NCBI RefSeq assembly: GCF_004331345.1 | Contig: NZ_SJJZ01000001.1 | Coordinates: forward strand, 1,798,001-1,862,000 | Direction of reading: 5' to 3' | From: Kribbella soli | GTDB lineage: Bacteria; Actinomycetota; Actinomycetes; Propionibacteriales; Kribbellaceae | DNA length: 64,000 nucleotides | Shown: positions 23,223 through 32,360 of the stretch, piece after piece | Layout: each line of letters starts with the position of its first letter | Position numbering within the stretch: position 1 is the first letter of the stretch | Made by a program: the position numbers and the translations under genes | Notes under the pieces: generated by a model | What the model was told of the DNA's origin: nothing | Seen by the model: only the letters and a program-made list of their open reading frames with translations | Databases searched by the model: none

Positions 23223-24718
23223 GTCCGGAACGCGGCCGTGAGGACGATCGCGCCGAGGAGGACGATCGCCGCGGCGACGCCGGCCGCGGTGTGCATGGAG
23301 TGAACGAAGGCGTCGTTCGCGAGTTGCACCAGGTCGGGGCGATGCAGCGCGCCGGCCGCGTGGCGGGTCGCCTCGGCCGACGTACCGATCGCTTCCTCGT
23401 TCGGCAGGCCGGTGAGCGCCGGGGCGATCCGGTGCTGGTACGTCGACGACACGACGGTCCCGAGTACGGCGACACCGAGCACGCTGCCCACCTGACGCAG
23501 AGCGTTGCTGACCGCGGAGCCTGCTCCGATCCGATCCATCGGGAGCGTCGCCATCACGGCCGCGGTCGTCGGCGCGACGGTCATGCCGATCGCGAGTCCG
23601 GCCAGGCCGCCGATGATCCCGATCACCACGAGCGACGTGCTGACGTCGTACGTGAGGTTGAGCGCGAAGCACACCGCGAGGGTGAGGACCGCCGTACCCG
23701 ACACCTTCGCGACACCGAGACGCGCGGCCAGCCGGGCACCGAGCGGGGCGCCGACGATCACGCCCATTGCCCCGGGCAATGACATCAGGCCGGCGTCCAG
23801 CGCGCTCATGCCGCGGGCGCCCTGGAGGTAGAACGCGAGATAGAAGCCCTGCCCGGTGATGGTGAGGAAGACCGCCGCGAGCGAGAGGTTGCCCGCCGCG
23901 AACCGGCGATTGCGGAACAGGCGCGGGTCGAAGCTCGGCTCCGGTTCGCGCCATTCGGAGTACAGGAAGCCGGCGAGCAGCACGAGACCGGCGCCGATGC
24001 TTGCCCAGACCTGCCAACGATCCCAGCCGCCCTGGTGACCGCCTTCGATCAGTCCGTATGACAGGCCGAGCAGTCCGAGCGTGGACAGGCCGAGGCCGAG
24101 CGGGTCGAGCCGGCGGCGCTGCGGGCTGCGCGGGTTCGGGAGTACGACGGCCGCGCCGATCAGGCCGAACGCGACGATCGGCAGGTTGATCGTGAAGACC
24201 GAGCCCCACCAGAAGTGATCGATCAGCACCCCGCCGAGCACCGGCCCGACGGCGACGCCGACACCGGCCGACGACGACCAGATCGCGATCGCACCGGCCC
24301 TGCGCTCCGGCGGGAAGGTCCAGCCGATGATCGCCATCGACGTGGGCATGATCAGTGCGCCGCCGAGGCCCATGGTGGCGCGGGCGAGGATCAGGCCGAC
24401 CGGATCGGTGGCCCACGCGGCCCAGGCCGAGGCGATGCCGAAGATCAGCAGGCCGAGCATCAGGACGGTCCGGTGCCCGTAGCGGTCACCGAGGGCGCCG
24501 GCCAGGAACAGGGCGGTGGCGAACAACAGCGAATAGATGCCGACGGCCCACTGCAGCTGGCCGGGCGTGGCGCCGAGACCCTGCACGGGGTCGGCGAGGC
24601 GTTCGAGAGCGATACCGAGGACGGTCGAGTCGATCCAGATCAGGACAGCCGAGACGACCAGGATCGCGAGGATGCGGCGCTGATGGATCTGACCTTGTGG
24701 GGGGTCGATCGTGGACAC
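23159..24718 (-). CDS. MFS drug efflux transporter, 14-helix EmrB/QacA type
   Basis: A 519-residue proton-driven exporter. About 14 hydrophobic helices are visible; motif A-like GALGDRYGHRTVLM lies between helices 2 and 3, and motif C-like VAVGPVLGGVLIDHFWW in helix 5 marks antiporters. The start is GTG at 24718 with GGAG 5 nt upstream. It is divergent from a MarR regulator over an operator with near-perfect palindromes, so it is a regulated multidrug or toxin pump. The last ~20 residues are encoded by repeat copy A. Confidence 0.9.
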   Translation of the reverse strand: MSTIDPPQGQIHQRRILAILVVSAVLIWIDSTVLGIALERLADPVQGLGATPGQLQWAVGIYSLLFATALFLAGALGDRYGHRTVLMLGLLIFGIASAWAAWATDPVGLILARATMGLGGALIMPTSMAIIGWTFPPERRAGAIAIWSSSAGVGVAVGPVLGGVLIDHFWWGSVFTINLPIVAFGLIGAAVVLPNPRSPQRRRLDPLGLGLSTLGLLGLSYGLIEGGHQGGWDRWQVWASIGAGLVLLAGFLYSEWREPEPSFDPRLFRNRRFAAGNLSLAAVFLTITGQGFYLAFYLQGARGMSALDAGLMSLPGAMGVIVGAPLGARLAARLGVAKVSGTAVLTLAVCFALNLTYDVSTSLVVIGIIGGLAGLAIGMTVAPTTAAVMATLPMDRIGAGSAVSNALRQVGSVLGVAVLGTVVSSTYQHRIAPALTGLPNEEAIGTSAEATRHAAGALHRPDLVQLANDAFVHSMHTAAGVAAAIVLLGAIVLTAAFRTPRPSQSPDQEATTPERAGIG

Positions 24719-24730
24719 GAAGTCTCCTAT

Positions 24731-24789
24731 GATTGACAGGACCCTGACGAGGTTTTCCATCGTCCTTGATTGACAGGAACCTGTCAATC
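24731..24789. promoter_or_regulatory. MarR operators between the MFS pump and its regulator
   Basis: GATTGACAGG-AA-CCTGTCAATC at 24768-24789 is a palindrome with perfect 10-bp arms. A second site begins GATTGACAGG at 24731-24740 and continues with a degenerate right half. The spacing and location between divergent genes is typical of two MarR dimers controlling both promoters. Confidence 0.8.
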
Positions 24790-24840
24790 TCCTTTTCGCG
24801 ATACCGCGTGCCCTGGCGCGCGCCCGGCAGAATGTGGTGC

Positions 24841-25272
24841 ATGGATCCCGACGACCCGACCGGCTGCGTCACCTTCCTCGTCCGGCACGCCTGGCTGAGC
24901 ATGCGCTCGGCTCTGGCCGCCGCCCTGGACGAGCACGGGCTCTCGGTGCAGCAGTACGGCACGCTGCTCCTGGTGCGGGAGCTGCCCGGCCGCACCGTCG
25001 CCGAGGTCGGCCGCGAGGTCGGAACGGCGCGACAGTCCGCGAACGAACTGATCGCCGGGATGGAGCGCGCCGGCCTGGTCGAGCGCCGCCCGAACCCGAA
25101 GGACCGGCGCACCCAGCAGGTCCACCTCACCCCGGCCGGCGAACAACGACTGGCCGACGCGGCACCCGCCGTACGCAAGGTCGAGGCCGAGCTCGAGGCG
25201 TCGTTCAGCGCGGCCGATCGGGCCGCCGTACGGACCTGGCTCGGGCACATGATCGAGGCCGGCGAGGGTTAG
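24841..25272 (+). CDS. MarR-family transcriptional regulator of the MFS pump
   Basis: A 143-residue MarR protein: helices, then VAEVGREVGTARQSANELIAGMERAGLVERR (recognition helix about 56-82) and the wing NPKDRRTQQVHLTPAGEQRL. The divergent pump gene and the two palindromes between them point to a local repressor released by the pump's substrate. The ATG at 24841 gives the family's usual length. Confidence 0.9.
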   Translation: MDPDDPTGCVTFLVRHAWLSMRSALAAALDEHGLSVQQYGTLLLVRELPGRTVAEVGREVGTARQSANELIAGMERAGLVERRPNPKDRRTQQVHLTPAGEQRLADAAPAVRKVEAELEASFSAADRAAVRTWLGHMIEAGEG

Positions 25273-25304
25273 GGCATTGGGAGACATGTCCTAGGGTCGA
25301 GGGC

Positions 25305-26453
25305 ATGCGCGCACACGCTGAGCGGTTGACCGGCCTCGGTACGACGATCTTCGCCGAGATGTCCGCCCTCGCGGTGGCGACCGGGTCGATCAACCTCGGT
25401 CAGGGCTTCCCGGACCGCGACGGGCCGGACTCGCTGCTCGCGGACGCGATCGCGGCGATCCGGGCCGGCGCCAACCAGTACCCGCCGGCTCGCGGGGTGC
25501 CCGCGCTGCGGCAGGCGATCGTGGACCACCAGAAGCGCTTCTACGACCTCTCCTACGACCCGGACACGCAGGTCCTGGTCACCACCGGCGCGACCGAGGC
25601 GATCGCGGCCGCACTGCTCGCGTTCGTCGAGCCCGGTGACGAGGTGATCGCGCTCGAGCCGTACTACGACTCGTACGCTGCCGGGATCGCCTTCGCCGGC
25701 GGACGGCGCGTACCCGTGACGCTGCGCGCACCGTCGTACCGGCTGGACCTCGACGAACTGCGCGCCGCCGTCACGCCGCGGACGAAGGTGCTGCTGATCA
25801 ACTCACCGCACAACCCGACCGGCATGGTCCTCAACGACGAGGAACTGCGCGGGATCCGCGACGTCGCCCTCGAACACGACCTGGTCGTCATCACGGACGA
25901 GGTGTACGAACACCTGGTGTACGACGGGACGCACCGGCCGCTGGCGTCGTACGACGGGATGGCGGACCGGACCGTGTCGATCAGCAGCGCCGGGAAGACG
26001 TTCGCGGTCACCGGATGGAAGATCGGGTGGGTCACCGGTTCGCCTTCGGTGGTGACGGCGGTGACCACCGCCAAGCAGTTCCTCACGTTCACCTCCGGCG
26101 CGCCCTTCCAGCCGGCCGTCGCGAACGCCCTTGCCCTAGGCAACGACTACTACGACGCACTGCGCGCCGACCTGCAGTCCCGCCGCGACCTGCTCGCAGA
26201 CGGCCTGGCCGACCTGGGCTTCGAGGTCCACCGCCCCGCCGGCACCTACTTCATCACCACCGATATCCGCCCCCTCGGCCACACCGACGGCATCGAATTC
26301 TGCCGAATGCTCCCCCAACGAGCCGGCGTAGTAGCCATCCCCCACCAGGTCTTCTACGACAACCCCGAACCAGGCCGCCCCTTGGTCCGCTGGGCCTTCT
26401 GCAAACAACCCGAAGTCCTCACCGAGGCTTTGCTCCGCCTTCGGCAAATGTAA
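25305..26453 (+). CDS. class I/II PLP aminotransferase (DapC / kynurenine aminotransferase-like)
   Basis: A 382-residue fold-type I aminotransferase. Seen: NLGQGFPDRDGP, TTGATEAIAAAL, INSPHNPTG, ITDEVYEHLVYDG and the PLP lysine in SSAGKTFAVTGWKIGW (Lys231). Actinobacterial homologues are annotated as N-succinyldiaminopimelate aminotransferase (lysine synthesis) or as kynurenine/glutamine transaminase; sequence alone does not separate these. The ATG follows TAGGGT by 7 nt, so it is probably leaderless. Confidence 0.88.
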   Translation: MRAHAERLTGLGTTIFAEMSALAVATGSINLGQGFPDRDGPDSLLADAIAAIRAGANQYPPARGVPALRQAIVDHQKRFYDLSYDPDTQVLVTTGATEAIAAALLAFVEPGDEVIALEPYYDSYAAGIAFAGGRRVPVTLRAPSYRLDLDELRAAVTPRTKVLLINSPHNPTGMVLNDEELRGIRDVALEHDLVVITDEVYEHLVYDGTHRPLASYDGMADRTVSISSAGKTFAVTGWKIGWVTGSPSVVTAVTTAKQFLTFTSGAPFQPAVANALALGNDYYDALRADLQSRRDLLADGLADLGFEVHRPAGTYFITTDIRPLGHTDGIEFCRMLPQRAGVVAIPHQVFYDNPEPGRPLVRWAFCKQPEVLTEALLRLRQM

Positions 26454-26556
26454 GACCCCGCCGGCGACGCAGCAGCGCCGTCCCCGGTCTACCATCGGTC
26501 ACCACGCGGGGCCGGTGAATTGCGCGCTGTCACACGTGGTCTGTGGGGGATGCTGG

Positions 26557-28794
26557 ATGGACGCACAGGGGCCCGGAGGGCTCACTCGACTCGCCGAGAG
26601 CCTCGGCGAACTGTGGCGGGAAGCTGTCGACTCGATCACTGAGTCGCGCTTGCGACACACCATCTCAAGACTTCCACCCGACGACGAATTCTCGAGCGTC
26701 TCCTTCGACACACTCTATTCAGCGCACCAGTCGGTGCTCTCGGACGCCGACCTCACCGAACAATCGTCGTACGAGCGCACAGCCGTGATGGGGGCCGCCG
26801 CGGCGTTCGGCGCATCAGCTCTCGTAACCGTTGTGCTGACGATCGGGATGGCGGGCACATTCCTCACCTGGGCACAGCACACGTGGGAGTCGACAAGCAA
26901 AGCAGACACCGACACACACGCAACTCGCTTCGTCGCCGAGCTGGTGGGGGCTTTGGACTGGCCGGGTCCGTGGCTTTCGCTGTTCCTGTTCGCCCTGCTG
27001 GCCGGACTGACATTTGCCGCGTGGACCGGTTACCGGATGCAGCTCGCGACACTCGACGACCGACTGAACACGTTGGCTCGACCTTTGCTGCGCGAGTTCG
27101 TCAACGTCAACGCCAATGTCACCGGAGCGCCGGCACTTGACGTAACGCGGGCACCGGGCCTGACGCAGATCAGCCCGATCGACCAACTTGTGGATCGCCC
27201 GGAGGTTCACCGCATCAGGCGTCTGATCACCGAGCTCGGCGCCAACTCGGTCGCCATCAGCGGTAGTCGCGGCAGCGGCAAGACCACCCTGCTCCGCAAC
27301 ATCACGCACGAGCCGGGGCGCTCCGCGAACGCCGCCGGGAAATGGTTGCAGATACATGTGGCTGCTCCGGTCGGATACGACTCACAAGACTTTCTGATCC
27401 ACCTCTACATCCGGCTCTGCGAATCGGTGCGGAGCCATCTGCATTTCGGCCGTGGGGGAACAATTCCCTGGCTTTATCCGGTGCGCCGGTGCCTTCGGTT
27501 CGTCGTACGCTCGTTCCTGACACTCACGTTGATCGCAGTGATCCAGGAGTCGCTTGTATACCGCGCGCTGGATGCGAAGACACAGGCCGATCAAGTGATC
27601 TCTGCGATCCACAGATTTACCGTGCAACAGTTCGACCGCATCGGAATCGCGTTGCCGAGTGGATGGCTGCTGGGACTCCTGATCGCGGCACTGCTGGTCG
27701 CGAACGTGGTCTCGACGCAAATCGGGCGCCGTTCGCCGTACCACGGGGTGCTCCGCAGTCTGTGGGGTGGTGCGAACCCTCGAGAGCTCGCCGGCATCAC
27801 CGACCGGAACCTTGCTCGCCTGCGCTTCCTTCAGACCACCAACTCGACCTGGTCCGGCTCCGTGAAGACGGGGAAGCTCGACCTGGGCTGGGGTCGCTCG
27901 CGACAACTGGCAGAGGTTCCCCTGTCGTTGCCCGAGCTGGTGGACTCGTACCGGAACTACGTGTCCCTCGTCGCGCAGTGGTGGCGGCCGAATGCGGGCG
28001 CCATAGCCATCGCGATCACCATCGACGAGATGGATCGCATCTCCGATCCCAGTCAGGCGGAGCGATTTCTCAACGACATCAAGGCCATCTTCAACATCCC
28101 GAGATGCGTGTACCTGGTTTCCGTGTCGGAGGACGCCTTGTCCGGGTTCGAGAGCCGAGTTGTGCACATGCGTACGGCGATGGACAGCTCATTCGACGAA
28201 GTCGTTCGGCTCCCACCGTTCACTCTCGAGCAGTCGCTTGACCTGATCCGCCGACGCGTCGTGGGGTTCCCTGATGTCTTCACCGCTCTGTGCCACTGCG
28301 TCTCGGGCGGGGTTCCGCGCGACCTGGTCCGGGCGGCGCGCAGCCTGGTCGAGCTGCGGCGTGACACAGAGGAGAACCAGCTGGTCCCACTGGCCAACGG
28401 GCTGGTGGATGCCGAGTTGGCTTCGCTGCGCCGCGGACTCACAGCAAGGCTTGCTCACGACGAGCGCGCCGCCACGGACCTGCTGCCTTATCTGGCAGGT
28501 GATCAGGAGCAACTGAGCAGCCAGGAGATCCTCGCCCAGGTCCTTGCGATCTCCAACGTCAGGACCGAGCAGCAGGACCTCGCGGACCGGCTCGCGGCGG
28601 GATTGCAGTACTTCGCGACGGTACTCGAGCTCTTCGAGGGATCAGTTGATCTCGTGGACAGTGCGATAGCGGAGCCAACAGGCTCACAACGGCTGCTGAT
28701 CGACCAGCTCGCGCGGACGCGTGCCACCTTGCAGTTCGGTCCGACGCTTGCGATGGCACAGCTCGAGCAGCTACGAGGAAAGATTTCGTTGTAG
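26557..28794 (+). CDS. KAP-type P-loop NTPase with membrane helices
   Basis: A 745-residue protein. Residues ~80-105 and ~130-155 are membrane helices, followed by Walker A GSRGSGKTT (~237-245). Two more helices (RSFLTLTLIAVI, about 320-340, and WLLGLLIAALLVANVVS, about 372-392) lie between Walker A and Walker B IAITIDEMDRI (~487-497), the arrangement that defines KAP NTPases (Kidins220/PifA group). KAP proteins include the phage-exclusion protein PifA, but most are uncharacterised. Codon use is less GC-biased than its neighbours, suggesting transfer. GGGGG precedes the ATG; an in-frame start at 26515 would add 14 residues. It stands alone, with no obvious partner gene. Confidence 0.75.
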   Translation: MDAQGPGGLTRLAESLGELWREAVDSITESRLRHTISRLPPDDEFSSVSFDTLYSAHQSVLSDADLTEQSSYERTAVMGAAAAFGASALVTVVLTIGMAGTFLTWAQHTWESTSKADTDTHATRFVAELVGALDWPGPWLSLFLFALLAGLTFAAWTGYRMQLATLDDRLNTLARPLLREFVNVNANVTGAPALDVTRAPGLTQISPIDQLVDRPEVHRIRRLITELGANSVAISGSRGSGKTTLLRNITHEPGRSANAAGKWLQIHVAAPVGYDSQDFLIHLYIRLCESVRSHLHFGRGGTIPWLYPVRRCLRFVVRSFLTLTLIAVIQESLVYRALDAKTQADQVISAIHRFTVQQFDRIGIALPSGWLLGLLIAALLVANVVSTQIGRRSPYHGVLRSLWGGANPRELAGITDRNLARLRFLQTTNSTWSGSVKTGKLDLGWGRSRQLAEVPLSLPELVDSYRNYVSLVAQWWRPNAGAIAIAITIDEMDRISDPSQAERFLNDIKAIFNIPRCVYLVSVSEDALSGFESRVVHMRTAMDSSFDEVVRLPPFTLEQSLDLIRRRVVGFPDVFTALCHCVSGGVPRDLVRAARSLVELRRDTEENQLVPLANGLVDAELASLRRGLTARLAHDERAATDLLPYLAGDQEQLSSQEILAQVLAISNVRTEQQDLADRLAAGLQYFATVLELFEGSVDLVDSAIAEPTGSQRLLIDQLARTRATLQFGPTLAMAQLEQLRGKISL

Positions 28795-28804
28795 GGCTAG
28801 GAAA

Positions 28805-29155
28805 TCACTGCAGGAACTTGGCGAGGGTTTCGGAGTCGCGGGCTATAGCTGTGGTGTCGTCGTCGGCGGTGATGATGGGGCGTTGGATGAGGATGGGGTT
28901 GGTGACCATCGCCTCGATCCATTCGGGGCGGTGGGCTGCGTCGCGTGGGAGTTCACGCAGGGGTTTGGCGGCGGGTTCGTTGTGGCGGACCACGTCCCAG
29001 GGTTCGAGGTTGAGGCGGGTGAGGACGGCGGTCAGTTCTTCGACGGTGGGTGGGTCGTCGAGGTAGCGCCGTACGGTGTAGTCGATGCCGGCCTCGTCGA
29101 ACGCCTTGGTGGCGGCTCGGCATTTCGAGCAGGCGGGGTTGATCCAGATCTCCAC
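28805..29155 (-). CDS. ArsC/Spx-family thioredoxin-fold protein (arsenate reductase-like)
   Basis: A 116-residue protein of the ArsC family with WINPACSKCRAA at its N-terminus; the first Cys matches the catalytic Cys of ArsC. The usual Arg-rich resistance site is partly visible in LIQRPIITADD. Arsenate reduction with glutaredoxin or mycothiol is possible, but no ars genes are near, so it could also be an Spx-like or general reductase. GTG at 29155 has AGGAGA 4 nt upstream. It is followed downstream, after 10 bp, by the convergent KAP gene. Confidence 0.75.
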   Translation of the reverse strand: MEIWINPACSKCRAATKAFDEAGIDYTVRRYLDDPPTVEELTAVLTRLNLEPWDVVRHNEPAAKPLRELPRDAAHRPEWIEAMVTNPILIQRPIITADDDTTAIARDSETLAKFLQ

Positions 29156-29169
29156 AAGGTCTCCTGGAG

Positions 29170-29634
29170 TCAGCGGTGGTTGAACCAGAGTCTGGTGGGG
29201 CGTTGGAGCATGAGGATCAGCAGGGTCGCGTGGACTGCGAGGCCGAGCAGGCTGGCCGGGAGGGACATGATCCCGCCTGCGATGCCCATGGCGGCGACGG
29301 CGATCAGCACGTACCGGGACCACGGGCGGCGCTTTCGGAGATACAGCGCGGGGACCAGGTAGACGACGGCGCACACCAGCGTGGCCGCGACCGCGACCGG
29401 GGTGTTGCCGCGGGAGCCGGTGAGTACTTCGGAGATCTGGTCGCCGGCCGAGGTGAGCGTGAGGCCCGCGAGGAGCAGGCACAGCGCGCCGAGCCCGATC
29501 GCGATCACCGAGGCGACAGTGACCTGCTTCGGCGTCGCCGGCTGGTAGCCGTACGTGTCCGGTACGCCACCGAACAGCCCGCTGTACGGCCCCGGCGCAT
29601 CCCGCGGCGGCTCGTCACCACGCTGCCCAGTCAT
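29170..29634 (-). CDS. four-helix membrane protein of unknown function
   Basis: A 154-residue protein with a polar N-terminus (about 1-40) and four hydrophobic segments (VASVIAIGLGALCLLLAGLT; VAVAATLVCAVVYLVPALYL; YVLIAVAAMGIAGGIMSL; LLGLAVHATLLILML). There is no recognisable family motif; small actinobacterial membrane proteins of this kind are common. It ends 14 bp before the ArsC-like gene on the same strand and may be co-transcribed with it. Confidence 0.6.
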   Translation of the reverse strand: MTGQRGDEPPRDAPGPYSGLFGGVPDTYGYQPATPKQVTVASVIAIGLGALCLLLAGLTLTSAGDQISEVLTGSRGNTPVAVAATLVCAVVYLVPALYLRKRRPWSRYVLIAVAAMGIAGGIMSLPASLLGLAVHATLLILMLQRPTRLWFNHR

Positions 29635-29689
29635 CCAACGTCCTTCCACGACCCCCGCCCCGATCCTCCCAGATCGGCCAAACAACGCG

Positions 29690-29730
29690 GCCCAAGCCGG
29701 CCCGGTCTGCATGACCGGGCCGGCTTGGGC
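29690..29730 (-). terminator. 18-bp stem terminator after the exported repeat protein
   Basis: GCCCAAGCCGGCCCGGTC (29690-29707) and its exact complement (29713-29730) flank a 5-nt loop just past the stop codon at 29739. The minus-strand continuation CGCGTTGTTTGG has only a weak T run. The stem also resembles the one after clpB. Confidence 0.75.
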
Positions 29731-29738
29731 GGCGAACG

Positions 29739-32360
29739 TCAGGAGGTGGCGCGCCTGCGGAGGAGGCTGGTGGCGCCGATTGCGACACCGAAGACCGCCA
29801 GGCCGGCGAGAAGGCGGATCCAGCTGCGGTCGCCTTCACCGGTGGCCCCGGCCAGCTTCAGCGAGTACGCCGTTGCGCCGGTCGCACCCTCGGGAGAACC
29901 GAAAGGCATCGACTCGGTCTTGGCGCGGTCGGCGGCGGCGGAAAGCAGGCTGTAGCGGCGGCCGAAGTCGCGTGCGGTGTCGGCGCCGTTCTTGGTCAGC
30001 ACCTTCGCACCTTCCTTCGAGAGTCGGCCGGCGCCGTCGGGGATGGCGGGCGCTTGTTCGGTGGCGGTGGTGAGACCATCCGCCAGCTTGCCCGAACCCT
30101 CGGCCGCGGAGCCGATGCCGGTCGCCAGATCCTTGGAACCCTGCGCCAGCTGGTCCGAGCCGGTCTTGGCCTGGCCGACACCGTCGGCCAGTTTGCCGGT
30201 CCCGCCGGCCAGCAACCCGAGCCCGTTGCCGAGCTGCCCGGTGCCGTTCGCCAGCACGCCGGCACCCGCTTTGAGCTTGCCGGTGCCGGTGGACAGCGCA
30301 CCCGCTCCGGTGTCGAGCTGGTCAGCGCCGTCCGACAGTTGGGTGAGGCCGGCCAGCAGCGTCTTACCACCTGCCTGGATCTGTCCGATGCCACCCTGCA
30401 GCCCGTTGACCCCACCACGCAGGGTCTTGCTGGCCGGCGTGTCCTTGGAAGTGCCGATGCCGCCCTGAACGCTGGCAACCACGCCTGACACCAGCTGAGT
30501 CACGCCGGCATCCACCGCCATGAGCCCCTGCATCAGACCGGGCTCCGAGTCCGGGCAGCCCGAGACCCGGTTGTCGAGCCCGCACTGCAGCTGCGCAATA
30601 CCTGGTACGGCGCGCTGGGTCAGCCGGCCCTTCAGGTAAGCGAGCGCGACCTGCAGTTTTGCGGAATCCGGCAGCGGCTTGTCCAGATCGGGCACCGGGT
30701 CACCCATCGAGCCCATCTGGGCGATCACCGAGTCGAGGATCATCTTCTTGACCGGATTGGTCTCCGGCCCGACGTTCAGCGCCCCGGCCGGCCCGTTCAG
30801 CTGCGCGGCAGCGGCGCCGTAGCAAGCCTCGTCGTACGTTCCGACCGGCTTGCCCTTGCTGACCGCGGTGAGCGCGTCCGCCGCACAGTGCACGCCGCCG
30901 CGCATCTTGTCGATTCCCGGACCGGAGGCCGCGAGCTGCTTCTTCAGGCTCTCCAATCCGCCGAGCAGCGTTCCCTCGGCTCCGACCGAGCCGATCCCCG
31001 CGCGGAGCTGCGCCATGCCGTCGTGCAGGCCCTTCGCCTTGGTGGGCAGTTGGCCGATGCCGCCGTACATCTGACCGAGTCCGTCCTCGACGCTCTTCAG
31101 CCCGCCGCTGACCTTGTTCAGTCCGTCGATCAGGGCGGGAGCCTTGCCGGTGGCCTCGTCCAGGCCGGAGGCGAGTTTGCCGGTGCCGGTCTTCAGCCGG
31201 CCGGCACCTGCGGCGAGGTCCTTCGCGCCTTTCTGCAGCTCACCCGCGCCCTTGTCCAGCTTGTCCGCACCCTTGGCGGCCTCGCCGGTCTTCGTGCGTA
31301 GTCGAGATGCACCTGACTCGAGCTCAGCCAGGCCGTCGGCCAGCCGCGTCGCACCGCCGGAGAGCTTCGTGGCACCAGGCGCGGCCTGGTTGGCGAGGCC
31401 TTCGTTCAGGGTCTTCGCACCGGCGTTCAGCTGGAGCAGGCCGGAGAGCAGCTTCTGCGCGCCGTCGCGCAGCCGGATCAGGTTCGAGTCGAGCGTCGTG
31501 CCGCCCTCGACCAGGTCGGCGCCCTTCTCTGCGCCGCTCTGGTACCCGGAGACCGCGGTCTTGAACGTCGGGCTTTCCAGCGGGCTGACCGGCAACGCGG
31601 TCAGCTCGGCCTCGGGGACGATCGCGTCCTTGACCTCGGCCGCCCAGCCGAACTCCGCGGTCGCGGCACCGACGGGCGGGAACAACGTAGCGGTGAAGCT
31701 CAGCTTCGTACCGCCCTTGCCGTCGCCGGCCTTGTTCGCCTCGGCCGAGGTGACGTCAGCGAATTCGGGCGGCAGCACGGTCGTCAGCTGACCGACCATC
31801 GGAATGACGACGTCGGCCTCCTCGACGATCTGCTTGCCGTACCCATCGGTGATCGTCACCGACTCGGTCTTGGCCGAGGTGTTCTCCACGACGTAGTGCG
31901 CCTCCAGCCGACCCTTCTTGCCGACGACGTCACTGGGCTTGGACAGCTTCTTGCCGTTCAGGGTGTAGGTGACGGCGACCTTGATCGGCAGCTTCTTCCT
32001 GTCGAAGTCGCTGACGGTGCGAATCCGCTGCTCGCCGTTCACCGACAGGTCCACGGCCATCTTGCCGTCCTTGACCGAGAAGCCGCCGAAGCTGTCCAGG
32101 TTGCGCAGGCTGTCGGTCGACACCGGGTTGGCGAGCTTCACCTTTCCGGTGCCGACAAAGGCGAGTTGCTCGTAGATGCGGGCGCCTTCGACCTTGCCGC
32201 TGGGGTCGAGTCTGGCCTGAACAGTCTCGGTGTTGGTGACCGTGACGGGTCCGGCGGAGAGTGCACTCGACGCGGCCAGCGCCTGGGACGTCGACAGGAC
32301 GAAAGCGGAGGGGACGGCGATGGCGACAGCCAGTCCCCGGGTGATGCGTCGGGCGGTCAC
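29739..32360 (-). CDS. large exported heptad-repeat protein with C-terminal membrane anchor
   Basis: An 873-residue protein with a signal peptide (to about residue 30, ending STSQALAA), a beta-rich domain (35-260), and from ~290 to 800 a long array of Leu/Gly heptad-like units (LxxGAxxLxxG, e.g. LDKGAGELQKGAKDLAAGA) as in YhgE/Pip and related surface proteins. It ends with one membrane helix (LLAGLAVFGVAIGATSLL) and an Arg-rich tail, so it sits outside the cell, anchored in the membrane. Four Cys lie in the central region. The start overlaps the upstream membrane-protein gene (ATGA), so the pair is one unit. Function unknown; YhgE/Pip homologues act in phage adsorption and in the export apparatus of ESX-like secretion. 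Confidence 0.7.
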   Translation of the reverse strand: MTARRITRGLAVAIAVPSAFVLSTSQALAASSALSAGPVTVTNTETVQARLDPSGKVEGARIYEQLAFVGTGKVKLANPVSTDSLRNLDSFGGFSVKDGKMAVDLSVNGEQRIRTVSDFDRKKLPIKVAVTYTLNGKKLSKPSDVVGKKGRLEAHYVVENTSAKTESVTITDGYGKQIVEEADVVIPMVGQLTTVLPPEFADVTSAEANKAGDGKGGTKLSFTATLFPPVGAATAEFGWAAEVKDAIVPEAELTALPVSPLESPTFKTAVSGYQSGAEKGADLVEGGTTLDSNLIRLRDGAQKLLSGLLQLNAGAKTLNEGLANQAAPGATKLSGGATRLADGLAELESGASRLRTKTGEAAKGADKLDKGAGELQKGAKDLAAGAGRLKTGTGKLASGLDEATGKAPALIDGLNKVSGGLKSVEDGLGQMYGGIGQLPTKAKGLHDGMAQLRAGIGSVGAEGTLLGGLESLKKQLAASGPGIDKMRGGVHCAADALTAVSKGKPVGTYDEACYGAAAAQLNGPAGALNVGPETNPVKKMILDSVIAQMGSMGDPVPDLDKPLPDSAKLQVALAYLKGRLTQRAVPGIAQLQCGLDNRVSGCPDSEPGLMQGLMAVDAGVTQLVSGVVASVQGGIGTSKDTPASKTLRGGVNGLQGGIGQIQAGGKTLLAGLTQLSDGADQLDTGAGALSTGTGKLKAGAGVLANGTGQLGNGLGLLAGGTGKLADGVGQAKTGSDQLAQGSKDLATGIGSAAEGSGKLADGLTTATEQAPAIPDGAGRLSKEGAKVLTKNGADTARDFGRRYSLLSAAADRAKTESMPFGSPEGATGATAYSLKLAGATGEGDRSWIRLLAGLAVFGVAIGATSLLRRRATS

